From: Bryopsis sp. KO-2023
Taxonomy: Eukaryota; Chlorophyta; Ulvophyceae; Bryopsidales; Bryopsidaceae
DNA length: 64,000 bases
NCBI GenBank assembly: GCA_030272585.1
Contig: BSYQ01000003.1
Location: 2,108,001 to 2,172,000, forward strand
Direction: 5' to 3'
Each line of letters begins with the position of its first letter. Within the stretch, counting starts at the first letter, position 1. Below, piece after piece: positions 12,539 to 21,840 of this stretch. Below the pieces are notes generated by a model. The model had not been told where the DNA came from, ran no database searches, and worked only from the letters and a program-made list of their open reading frames with translations. The translations under genes were made by a program, and so were the position numbers.

Positions 12539-13653
12539 CTACCCACCGAAATTTCCCTCCCGCCGAATATGTTTCTGTCCACGTGGTATAATGCATCTTC
12601 TGCATCTCTCGGATCCCGAAACTCCACAAAACCGAAGCCCCTCGGCCGACTGTAGAAAAAAAAAACCAACATATTCGAGCTGTGAAAGAGAGGATATCGA
12701 TGCACAAGCGACCAACGCCCCCCCACCCCACCCTTCCTCCACAATACATTCGATAAATGACTGTTCCATTCTCATTTCTCCCTTCCCTTCTGATTTTTAC
12801 TCAAGCAGTCAGACTGGAACGTGAGAAACCCACCTCAGAAGTCCCGATAGACAGACTTTTTTTTTGAGGGGATCTTTTTCTCAACCTTATCTTTTGCGTC
12901 TTTCCTTTCTTTCTTTCATTCCTTGTTATTCTTTTCTTTCTCTTTCTTTCTGAAACACCCCTCCCACGCACACATACCGGCATTTCTCAACCTCTTCTCT
13001 TTCTTGCACCTTGAACTCTGTCAGACTCTCTCTCTAAACATGTCTCTGTATATCTTGAACAAACTGCTTGTGTTGTGTGTGTGTCCCCCCTTGTGTTTGT
13101 GTGTGTGTGTGTCTGACAGAGAGTGTCTAAACCAACTTGGCACAACACAATCCCAAACAGAGAAACCACCGTCCCAAAAGAGCCAGGGGGATGAACCTCT
13201 TCGTGGCAATAGGCAGTTCCCCCAGGCTTTTCTGGTCAAGAAGTTTTTCATCCATCGACACCCCCACACACAACACAGCCAAAGAGAAGGAGCATCGTTT
13301 CTTTTTGGCATCTCTCTCTTGTCTCTATTCGACCTTGACCATTGACCTTCCGTCACCACCAAATTTTCCCCCCGACGACGTCCACTTACTCTGTGTAGTA
13401 GTCACGCGGCAGATAAACGTCCCTTACTTCTCCAAATCGCTCAAAAAGAGCCCGCAGCTCGTCGGATCTGGATCAGAAAAGAGACTTCACCGATTGAAGC
13501 TTTGAGGAGGGGGAGGGGGGGGATCACGAGAATGACGCTGAAAGGGTATTCGTTGGAAATAGGTGAAAGAAGGAGAAATAAGCAACGTTACCGTGCATCC
13601 ATGGGAAGGTTTCGGACGAGCAGGGAGACCCTGCGTGGTGGGTGTCTCGACAT
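10814..13653 (-). CDS. SR splicing factor, SCL/SRSF2-like (RRM plus RS domain)
   Basis: Pre-mRNA splicing factor acting in the nucleus. Seven exons join in perfect phase: 13592-13653, 13390-13467, 12547-12649, 12171-12219, 11578-11749, 11164-11223, 10814-10904, giving 204 residues. Residues 9-~90 form one RRM: RNP2 is SLLVRNLP, RNP1 is RGFGFVEF, and the region following is REISVVMSKESRKSPKEMM, the pattern seen after the RRM of plant SCL proteins. The rest is an RS domain (RSRSPRRRSRSRSPRRR and further RS/SP blocks) ending YSRSP. The start is the first ATG in the RNP2 exon, and nothing better lies upstream. The length suits the SC35/SCL group. The RS domain is split over three exons, which would allow spliced variants with shorter tails. 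Confidence 0.9.
12471..12536 (+). repeat. (AATA)n microsatellite in SR-gene intron
   Basis: About fifteen tandem AAAT/AATA units lie just downstream of the donor of the RNP1 exon (minus-strand gene), so the transcript carries a (TTTA)n run in that intron. Confidence 0.95.
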
Positions 13654-14454
13654 GACTTCGCGCAGGAACAGGGAGGGGCGCAATTCTGATGGGGTGGTCG
13701 CACAGGGAGAACGCGCGACACAAAACGATGCGCTCGACTTTCTGCCAGATTAATCGATGAGTCATCGACCAACGTTTTTTGTTTTCTTTTCTTGCTGGGA
13801 AAATGGTGGGAAAACAAGGGGGTTGATGCAAGCTCCAAGCTCCCTTGAGAGAGAGATTTCACCCAAGGGAGGTGGTTTTCTTCCCTGTTCCAGAGAGGGA
13901 AATGGGCATTCTGAAAATGGAGTTGGAGATTCATGTGTGCTGGGGTCTCCATTGTGGGAAACTGTTTCCAGTTTTCGAAGGAACTGGTATTTGGAGATGA
14001 GTTAGCGTGGAGATTTAAGTTTTTTCTTCCTAACGTCCAACTTGTGGCTACGGAGATAGGATTTCGAGGGAAAAAAACAAAGCAGAAATCGGAAACGTCT
14101 GGCCTGGGGTTGCACAAGTTTGCTAAAATTTGATTTCTCCCCCCAACGAATGAGTTCTACTCAAACGAGCCCTGTCCAGCAAACTTCCAAACTAGGAGTG
14201 GGGGGGGCTAGGGTTCAGCGAGCCCTGGGAATTCAGTTGTTTGGGAGGGAGAAATTAAATACGAGCCCAAAAGATTCCCTTGTCTGACTGGAGCTTGCGA
14301 AAATGCTGTTCGGCGAGTGACGTAGCGGTTGTGTTCGTGACGTGGTTGCAGACGGCCTTCGACCTTCGATCTGGTTGGGCGGAATTTTGAAAACTCTTTC
14401 CGCTTGCAGAACACCCACACACCCAAAAAAGAAAGGGGGGACACCAAACTCACG
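13654..14454. promoter_or_regulatory. divergent intergenic region, SR gene / cystathionine gamma-synthase
   Basis: The 800-nt stretch separates the ATG of the minus-strand SR gene from the ATG of the plus-strand CGS gene and must hold both promoters. No coding exon, clear TATA box or RNA gene was recognised. A GC-rich, gene-proximal part begins near 14300. Confidence 0.5.
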
Positions 14455-15930
14455 ATGCCACTCACTGCGCGGAGTTGCTACGTCTCATCGCGTGACACCG
14501 TCGCGAAAGATTCGGCTCGAACCCCTCGACCGAATCCCAAACGCTTTCCCTCTGCGACCGGCCTCAGGGTTCGCACGGTCAGGTACCATCCTTCGAGGTT
14601 GAACCGATGTCTCGCCGCGGAGTCGAGCAATTCGCGCGAAGTTTTGACGAAGGATCAGTCCGAGGTGGAGGTGTCGAAAGACGACTCTGAGAACGGGAAT
14701 GGACGCGCGGAGGAAGTCGGGCAAGAGGAGAAGGACTTGGGAAACTGGGAAAATTGGCGTTCTGGAACTGTTTCTGTTCACGGTGGGGAGCGTGGGGGCC
14801 GACCGAGGGTGTCGGATTCGCTCACCACTCCAATCGTACAGACGTCAACGTACAGGTTCGTTGACACCAACGAACTGATTGCCTACCAGGAGGGGCGCTA
14901 CGGATCTTACGAGTACGGACGCTATGGAAACCCCACCACACGGACTTGCGAGGAGAAGATTAAGGCACTGGAGGGCGCCGAGGATTGCTTGCTTTCGGCG
15001 TCGGGGATGAACTCCGCGACCACGCTGTTGTTGGCCTTGGTTCCCGCTGGAGGTCATATCGTGACGACCACGGATTGCTACAGGCGGACGCGGCAATTCA
15101 TCCAAACTGTGTTGCCCAAGATGGGAATATCCGCCACCGTTATCGACCCGTCGGACATTGGCGCCTTGAAGAAAATCCTTGATGAGAGGGAGGTCTCGTT
15201 GTTTTTCACGGAGTCGCCCACCAACCCTTACCTGCGTTGCGTGGACGTCCCGGAAATCGCGCGACTTTGCCACGAGAACGACGCGGTGGTGGTCATCGAC
15301 AGCACCTTCGCCACGCCTTGCAATCAGAAGGCCTTGGACCTCGGGGCGGACATAGTCATCCACTCCGCGACGAAGTACCTGGCGGGTCACAACGATGTTC
15401 TGGCGGGAGTGGTGTGCGGGAAAATGGACCTCGTTTCGTCGGTCAGGTCGCTACACAACGTGTTGGGAGGCGTGGTGGATCCCCACGCAGCCTACCTGCT
15501 GTTGAGAGGAATGAAAACCGTGAGCTTACGAGTGAAACAACACAATGAGAGTGCCATGGAACTGTCCAAGAGACTGGAGGCCCACCCGGAGGTCGAACAA
15601 GTTTGGTACCCAGGCTTGCCCTCCCACCCCGACCATGAGATTGCCGAGAAATTCATGTCTGGATTCGGTGGGGTGGTCAGTTTCTCCATCAAGGGGGACC
15701 TTTGGAGAACGGCCAAGTTTATCGATGGGGTCAAGCTTCCGTACATTGCCCCATCACTGGGTGGTGTGGAGAGTTTGATCGAGCAGCCTGCTGTGGTTTC
15801 GTATTGGGACATCGGCGCCGAGGCCAGGGCTGAGCTCGGCATTAAGGAGAATCTGGTGAGGTTCAGCTGCGGAGTGGAGGATTTGGAAGACATATGGGCA
15901 GACATGGAGCAGTCTCTCGACAAGTTGTGA
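14455..15930 (+). CDS. CGS1: cystathionine gamma-synthase, plastid-targeted, intronless
   Basis: PLP enzyme that joins O-phosphohomoserine (plants) and cysteine into cystathionine, the first committed step of methionine synthesis, expected in the plastid stroma. The single exon encodes 491 residues. The first ~60 residues are Ser/Arg-rich with few acidics, like a transit peptide. An acidic linker follows, and then the Cys/Met metabolism PLP fold from about residue 105 (GTVSVHGGERGGRP). Landmarks are YGRYGNPTTRTCEEKI, SASGMNSATTLLLALVPAGGH, FFTESPTNPYLRCVD, DSTFATPCNQKALDLGAD and the PLP lysine in HSATKYLAGHNDVLAG (about K307). Similarity is to plant CGS rather than bacterial MetB. The plant MTO1 autoregulatory motif (RRNCSNIGVAQ) is not visible in the N-terminal part. 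The ATG at 14455 is the first in frame. Confidence 0.95.
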   Translation: MPLTARSCYVSSRDTVAKDSARTPRPNPKRFPSATGLRVRTVRYHPSRLNRCLAAESSNSREVLTKDQSEVEVSKDDSENGNGRAEEVGQEEKDLGNWENWRSGTVSVHGGERGGRPRVSDSLTTPIVQTSTYRFVDTNELIAYQEGRYGSYEYGRYGNPTTRTCEEKIKALEGAEDCLLSASGMNSATTLLLALVPAGGHIVTTTDCYRRTRQFIQTVLPKMGISATVIDPSDIGALKKILDEREVSLFFTESPTNPYLRCVDVPEIARLCHENDAVVVIDSTFATPCNQKALDLGADIVIHSATKYLAGHNDVLAGVVCGKMDLVSSVRSLHNVLGGVVDPHAAYLLLRGMKTVSLRVKQHNESAMELSKRLEAHPEVEQVWYPGLPSHPDHEIAEKFMSGFGGVVSFSIKGDLWRTAKFIDGVKLPYIAPSLGGVESLIEQPAVVSYWDIGAEARAELGIKENLVRFSCGVEDLEDIWADMEQSLDKL

Positions 15931-17126
15931 GGGTGTTCTTGGGTTCCGGAACCCGATCACTACAATACGGAAGAAGAAAAAATTACAAAAGAGGAAGAAA
16001 ATTGGATGGAAAATGAAGAAGGACATGGCCACATACAAGAGAGGGGGGGGGGGGGGGAGAAGAAGAAGGCCTGGTTGCTTTTTTTCTTTTCAGGGGGTGG
16101 GTGGATGTATGCCGGATTTGAGTTCTTTGGGGAAAAGAAAAAAAGAGAAGAAAGAAGAAAAAGAAAAACTAGGAACGATTAGATGTTTTTGAGGTTCCCC
16201 CCAGAAAAAGGAGAGATATAAGAAAGGAGAAGGTCATGTGATTTCTTCCCCCTTTTTTTTCGGCCTCTTTTGGGGATTGTACTGAAAGGGTGGAGGGGTT
16301 GAGCAATTCGAGGGGCTCCACACCACTACGGCACAGGTTTGCTGTAAGCAAAATTTTCTTAATGATATGTGGCATTGGGTTTTTTTTTCCTTTTTTTTTC
16401 TGTTTGGGTTTTTTGTGGGAGTATTCTTGTTCGACTGGTGTTCTCTGATTTTTGCTACAGTGATGCCCCCTTTTCGCTTTTCGAGGGAGATATCCTAGTG
16501 CATGTCTTGGGCGATGGGAGAAAATACGAATAGAACAAAAGAATGTATTATTTTCGAATTCACTTTCTGCTTTTTTTTTGTTTCGGGTGGGTTGTGTACT
16601 GACAGGCAAAAGACGAAAAAAAAAGAAAGAAGGAAAAAAGAAAAGAAGAAAGACGCGTTCAGAAGAGGGTTTGATGCAATTACTAAGGATGCTTTGAGAA
16701 CACGAGGTTTTTTGGGTGGGAATCGTTACATAATCTTTCTTTTGTCGGAACTCTGTATGATGTCAATGTTATGGTTCGATCTACAAGATTTGCTTTTCCC
16801 TCCTTGAAGTTTGAAAGGCCCAGTCTCCAGAGACGACAAACCTGATGAACAAGAAATATTTTGTGCCATGATCAGCCAATGAACGATTTACATGCTTCAT
16901 AAATTGTATACAGTACTAGCTAGGAAATTCCCTCCCTATGACATCACGAAGTTCATAATATGGCATCCCCTCTGCTGGAGCCCCAACGGCTTCCACAGTT
17001 GAACCCAACTGCATTCTTATTGTCGAGGAAAACGCCCCCATATCATACTACCCCTGCAGTCAACCGTTATTGGTGAATGAGCAACCAGGACTGTAACGTT
17101 TCACCCCCCCGACCGACGGGCATCCA
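15931..17126. other. convergent intergenic region
   Basis: 3' flanks of CGS (plus strand) and of the Ala-rich protein gene (minus strand). It is rich in A/G runs (15960-16180) and T runs. Open frames here are low-complexity. No RNA gene was recognised. Confidence 0.6.
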
Positions 17127-18545
17127 TCACGGGCAAGGACAAAGCTCGCCAGTCCTCGAATTTCTGTAGCCGCCTTGTTCCAGCGCGTAGCAGCCACGAG
17201 ATGAACACCAGCAAGATTGTCGTCGGCTGGGGCAGCAGAGCCTTTGAGGAATGAGACAGGACCTCGACGATGCTGCAGATGCGACGGCATCGCCAGAAGC
17301 TACAGCCTCTCCACCCCCATCGGCCTTGACATCCGAAATTAGGGCAGACGCCGCCGGAGTTGGAGTAATCAAGCCAGTCTCCCCTGCGGACTGAGCAGTC
17401 ACTGTGGCGACGCCTACACACCACCGCTCCCATCAATCAACACTGACCCCAATCAACAGTGCTCCAGGTTCCAACATATCCCAAGCAATCACAGACAATA
17501 TTTTCCACTGCAAGCATCGTCCTTACCATTCTGGACTATCGCCAGAGCGTTTGAGAGGGCAATAGCTACTGGTTCAACCACGGCGGACGCCACGCTGAGT
17601 TGCACTGCGTATGCATAACCGCGAGTCGTTGTCACGGTGGACTGTGCAAAAGCGGCTGCTTCTGCGATACCTGAACACACAAAGGAAAGAAATTGAGGGC
17701 TGCTGGAGAAAAAAATCGTGTCTGGTGTCCACGAGCAAATGGAATCAAATATGACATCCACACAAAGTTTCCTCGCACCCCGAGCAATCACTACTGCATC
17801 CGCCGCTGCCTGGACCTGTTTGTTGCCATTGGTTGCTTCAGCCAGCGCAGATGTTATGGCTGTGGCTGTTGCCTCCGCCAAGGAGTACGCCTCGGCTCTG
17901 AAACAGGCGAAAAACGTCAAAAATCACGTCAAGAATGGAAGAGGAAACGACTTGGAGGAACGAGTTTGAGTGGCTTCTGTTTTTACCTGGCATCCGCCGT
18001 CGCCACACCGTTGCCCTCAACGTTCACCTCTGCGATGGTTTCGGCGAAGGCGAAAGCGTAGGCGCGCCCAATCGCAACAGCAGCAGCATTTGCCGCAGCC
18101 CCAACATCCTGCGAACCTTGAACTTGGGAAACGGCTAAAGAGACGGACTGAGATATCGCGTCCACACTCAGCACCTGCGACGCATTACAGACGGGACTCA
18201 GTGAACGTCACAGAAAAACAAAAAAATGCAACACGAAGCTTCGACTTTGTTGAACTCCTTCGGGAAAGTCATACCTCGCCACCCGCCCTGGACGACGACC
18301 GCGCCGAAGCTGACCCGCCACCGTTCACCATTGATAGAGCGTTCGAAACAAGGGTACCCGTTTGGAAAGCATCTGCAAACACAAGAAGAAAATGTTTGGT
18401 GCTGGGACGTCCAAATATTCAATCGCAGATCAGAACGACAACAAGCGATGCGTCGATGAGTCGAAAACGGTTTCCTTTCAAAACCTTGGGAAAGAGCTCC
18501 TCTCGCCAGGAGAACAACACAGAGGAAAAACGTAACGCCGACCAT
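17127..18545 (-). CDS. secreted Ala-rich protein with Cys-rich C-terminal tail
   Basis: Family not recognised. Six exons join in phase: 18485-18545, 18275-18372, 17987-18174, 17779-17897, 17527-17670, 17127-17413, giving 298 residues. Residues 1-20 are a clear signal peptide (MVGVTFFLCVVLLARGALSQ). Residues ~30-245 are strongly Ala/Val/Ser-rich with alternating small residues (for example AAANAAAVAIGRAYAFAFAE and AEAYSLAEATATAITSALAE). This could be long amphipathic helices or a silk-like low-complexity structure. The last ~45 residues hold eight cysteines (CLIPQRLCC, CWCSSRGC, CPCP) before TGA, suggesting disulfides outside the cell. Intron 17671-17778 is 108 nt and has no in-frame stop, so it could be retained. 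A role in cell covering or matrix is a guess from composition only. Confidence 0.75.
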
Positions 18546-19046
18546 CGTGCGGAGCGGTTAATTATTGCAGGATCGAAAAACCGGTTGAACTGTGTCCTTC
18601 CTTCTCTTCGATGCCACCTTTGGTCACAGTTCAGTTGCATTGCTTCGTTTCGTTTTTGGTATATAAGTCGGTTTCGGTTGGGGGGAAGTCCGATCATTTT
18701 TCCAGGTGAAACTGACTTTCCGAGTTTCTGGCGCTCGGTGTCACACACCCGTTCAACCCTCCAGTTTCAAAACTGTCTGGACGTTCGGTATCTGATTTCC
18801 ACTTCACGCGTCGCTTCGTGGAATCCGAGGGATGTTCGCGGTACGAATTCACGACGACTGCCAAAGCGAGCCAAGGCCAAACTTTCCCCAAGGAAAGCCA
18901 GCTCCAGATTGCGTGTGGTCATCAAAAACGAATGAGCCCAAAAAAAGAATTTGAATTTAAAATTTCATTTCATTTTTGAATGTACACACTGCGGGTTGAC
19001 GTCCGCGAAATAAGTTCGCGACGAATGTAGCCTTCCTCCCAGCGAA
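18546..19046. promoter_or_regulatory. divergent promoter region
   Basis: Five hundred bases lie between the ATGs of the Ala-rich secreted protein (minus) and the helical-repeat protein (plus). A TATATAAG sequence occurs at about 18659-18666, but it is not at the usual distance from either ATG, so its use is uncertain. Confidence 0.45.
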
Positions 19047-21557
19047 ATGGCGACTTTCTACTCCTTGATTCGAAGGTCAGTTATCCGCTGCCCCCGCATA
19101 TGGAGTTCTGCTTTATTGCCGGTTCTCGAAGGCGAAGAGGTCGCCAGTCTCTCTCGGTTGCGAGTTTCGGAAGGAAGCGTCGTTAATGGCTCCTCCCAGA
19201 CGTCGCCATATTCCGACCTATCCTACTCTTATCGACAAAAGCCGCCCCCGCCCCCGTTCGTCGACTTTCGCGTCATGAACGACCCGTATGAAGTTTTGGA
19301 CGAGCTCGCCTCGCTCAAGGACTACCTTTTGATGCGTCACGTGTCGGCCGCCTTGAGCCGTCTGAAGAATCTCGACCCGACGCCCCCCGACGAGGTTCTG
19401 GAAGAGACCACCAGTCTCGGACAGAGCACTTTGGGTAGCGCGTCTGGCAACGACGTGGTCGGGACCTTCGTCGCGTGCGCTAAATTGAGGTTCGTGAATT
19501 TGGAGCTGTTGAATGGGCTGGCCAACATAGCCATCAAATCGACCTACGTGCCAGAATTCTCCGTTCGAGAATTAGCCAGCATGGTACACAGTATCGTCAT
19601 CCTGCTGAAATGTGCACAGAGGAGGTCCGAGAGCAGGGAAGGTCGGAGCCAAGGGTTCGACCCAGCCGCCATGTACGGCATGCAACGCACGGATGATTTG
19701 TTGACCGCCATTCTGGATGAACTGGCCCTGTTCAGAAGATCCGATCGAGAAATGGACGATCGGTTGCCCAGTGTGATTTCCAGTCTGTCATTGGTCAATC
19801 GTAGGGATTCTCGGCTGGACACTCTGATGGCTGAGGTGCTGAAGGTGTCGGATCGATTGAGCAGCATGGACTTGGAAGGGTTAACCAATGCTGTTTTGAC
19901 GGTGAATAAAGCCAACAACGTCGAGGAGAAGCAGGGGTTGCTGTCGGAATTATGTAACGAGATCAGCAAGCCGGAAAATCTGGCCAATTTTCAGTGGGAG
20001 CGGCTGGTGAGGGTCATGGATGTAATGTCGGGAATGGGCTATGCGGAGCGGGGGGTTTGGAAAAGCTTCTTGGAAGAAGCTATCACACCCAGGAGGCTAG
20101 CTGAATATCGATTGGATGATTTCGATAAGATATTGAAGATTGCCCAGAAGCATGGAGTGGGGGATTCCGTGCTAGGAAGTGCGATCGTGAACGAAATCAT
20201 GAAGGAGGAAATCCACAAACGGCTGTCAGACACTCAGTTGGCTTCAGTGATCGCCACATTGGGAAAATATGACCTGGGGAAAGACAACCGAGTTATCAAG
20301 CTATTGCCAGGGGCGGTAAGAGACGACTCCGTGGTGAAGTGGCCATCCCAGCTCTTGGGGGACCTGGCGCATGCATGTCTGACGTTCAACATGCGAAGAC
20401 TGCCCCTGTTCGACACCATCGCAAAAGAAATGGCGAGGCCTGCCAGAATCGAAAGCTTTGATGCGGTCAGCACCATTCGAATGTTGGATTCTTTCCTCAG
20501 ACGGAAGTGGTTTCACAGGGATCTGTTCCCCTCATTGCTGAAAGAGTGTTTGAGGGATATCCATGTGGGTGGGCTGGAGAAGCACTCACTGCTGCGACTG
20601 GCGGTGCTGCTGGGGAGGACCAACAAGGTGAATGTGTTGATATCGTTGGAGCCCTTCCTGAACAGGCTGACCGACCCAGCGATGATGGAGGATTATAGCG
20701 AGGATGAGTTGGCGAACATCATGTACAACATGGGGAGGTTCAGAGATATCAGTCCGAAGAGTTTAAGGCCGTTGCTAGAAGAAACTGGGAAACCGCACAG
20801 GGTGTCTGCGTTTCGACCGCCCCATGTCTCAGCCATGGTTCTAGGGCTCTCCAGATTGGGGTTGTACGATGAAGAAATCGTGGAGCGATTGTGTAGGCAT
20901 GCGGTTCTCGAGAGGGACATTTCGGAATTGGATGGCTTGGATGTGGTCGCCCTCATGACAGGCTTGGCGGACCTGGACCATGTCAGCTACGAGGTAGTGA
21001 ATCCTTTGATGCGACATTTGGTGGGTGGTATCAAATACAGGAAATTCTACCTGGAAGGGTTGGAGCAGATTCTGGATGCACTGGTCAGACTCGACATGAC
21101 CGACGCCGATCACTGCGTGGATGTCACTCGAGAATTGGGCAAGAAAAAAGAGAGGTTGAAGCATGCGAAAGCTCGGACCGTGTGCAACGTGCTGTATGTG
21201 ATGGGGAAGCAAGGGCTTGGAGAAAACATGCTCATCCATCAGGTGTTCAGGAAAATCGCTAATGCAAAAAGGAACGGGAAATTTGATGATATAGACATGA
21301 TTGCGATCAGGGAGGCGGTCTATGCGACTGGCATTGAGAGGGCCAATTTGTTGGATGTGGTTCGGGTGAAGGGGGTGCCCGACAGGGCTGAGAAAGATAT
21401 CGATTCGTCTTCGGAGGAGGAGGAGGACGAGGAGGAGGAAGAGGAGGAGTCTCCAGAGATGTCCTCCGAAAAAGAATTTGCCGAATCGGAGAAGAAGAAA
21501 GAAAAGGATCCTGAGGAGCTGGATTATGGCACCAAGCTCCTTAGTTTCATTTTATAG
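19047..21557 (+). CDS. organelle-targeted alpha-helical repeat protein (HPR/OPR/FASTK-like), intronless
   Basis: Probably a mitochondrial (less likely plastid) RNA-binding protein. The single exon encodes 836 residues. The N-terminus (MATFYSLIRRSVIRCPRIW) is basic and amphipathic, like a presequence. From ~90 to 770 the protein is a series of degenerate 35-40-residue helical units with a repeated pattern of the type L.sLVNRRD..LDTLMAEVLK..DRL, ELANIMYNMGRFRD, HVSAMVLGLSRLGLYDEE and DVVALMTGLADLDHVS. This spacing recalls heptatricopeptide/OPR or FASTK-type organelle RNA factors. No RAP domain is visible at the C-terminus. Instead residues ~785-815 are an acidic run (SSSEEEEDEEEEEEE), then a Lys/Glu stretch and a hydrophobic end. 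The exact repeat class needs a profile search; RNA binding is inference. Confidence 0.7.
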   Translation: MATFYSLIRRSVIRCPRIWSSALLPVLEGEEVASLSRLRVSEGSVVNGSSQTSPYSDLSYSYRQKPPPPPFVDFRVMNDPYEVLDELASLKDYLLMRHVSAALSRLKNLDPTPPDEVLEETTSLGQSTLGSASGNDVVGTFVACAKLRFVNLELLNGLANIAIKSTYVPEFSVRELASMVHSIVILLKCAQRRSESREGRSQGFDPAAMYGMQRTDDLLTAILDELALFRRSDREMDDRLPSVISSLSLVNRRDSRLDTLMAEVLKVSDRLSSMDLEGLTNAVLTVNKANNVEEKQGLLSELCNEISKPENLANFQWERLVRVMDVMSGMGYAERGVWKSFLEEAITPRRLAEYRLDDFDKILKIAQKHGVGDSVLGSAIVNEIMKEEIHKRLSDTQLASVIATLGKYDLGKDNRVIKLLPGAVRDDSVVKWPSQLLGDLAHACLTFNMRRLPLFDTIAKEMARPARIESFDAVSTIRMLDSFLRRKWFHRDLFPSLLKECLRDIHVGGLEKHSLLRLAVLLGRTNKVNVLISLEPFLNRLTDPAMMEDYSEDELANIMYNMGRFRDISPKSLRPLLEETGKPHRVSAFRPPHVSAMVLGLSRLGLYDEEIVERLCRHAVLERDISELDGLDVVALMTGLADLDHVSYEVVNPLMRHLVGGIKYRKFYLEGLEQILDALVRLDMTDADHCVDVTRELGKKKERLKHAKARTVCNVLYVMGKQGLGENMLIHQVFRKIANAKRNGKFDDIDMIAIREAVYATGIERANLLDVVRVKGVPDRAEKDIDSSSEEEEDEEEEEEESPEMSSEKEFAESEKKKEKDPEELDYGTKLLSFIL

Positions 21558-21840
21558 ATAGGTGCACAACAGTCTTTTTTCTTTCCTTTTTTTCGTGGGG
21601 TGGTAGAGGTATTTCGGTGTCACCCCGTTCATTAGTTGAATTTTTCCATCATTTTTTGTTTCGTCATGGATGCAGACAACATGACCCTAGCAGCGTTTTT
21701 TTTTTTTTCTTTTTTTTTAGTGGGGCGGGGGGAGAGATGTATTGGAGTACTTCTGTATAATTACACAGGCAGCCTTTTCGTATGTACAATGATCAGCTAT
21801 GTATTTCGAGAGGGCATCTTTTCATCATCTTTTTTTTTTT

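Noticed and set aside
14404..14454. N-terminal extension of CGS from a TTG codon
   Set aside because: Non-ATG start; the first ATG at 14455 gives a normal transit peptide.
14845..15390. 181-codon minus-strand frame
   Set aside because: Antisense shadow of the CGS coding sequence.
17970..18935. 321-codon plus-strand open frame
   Set aside because: It overlaps the Ala-rich gene on the opposite strand and the promoter. It has no domain pattern, and the minus-strand exons have consistent splice phases.
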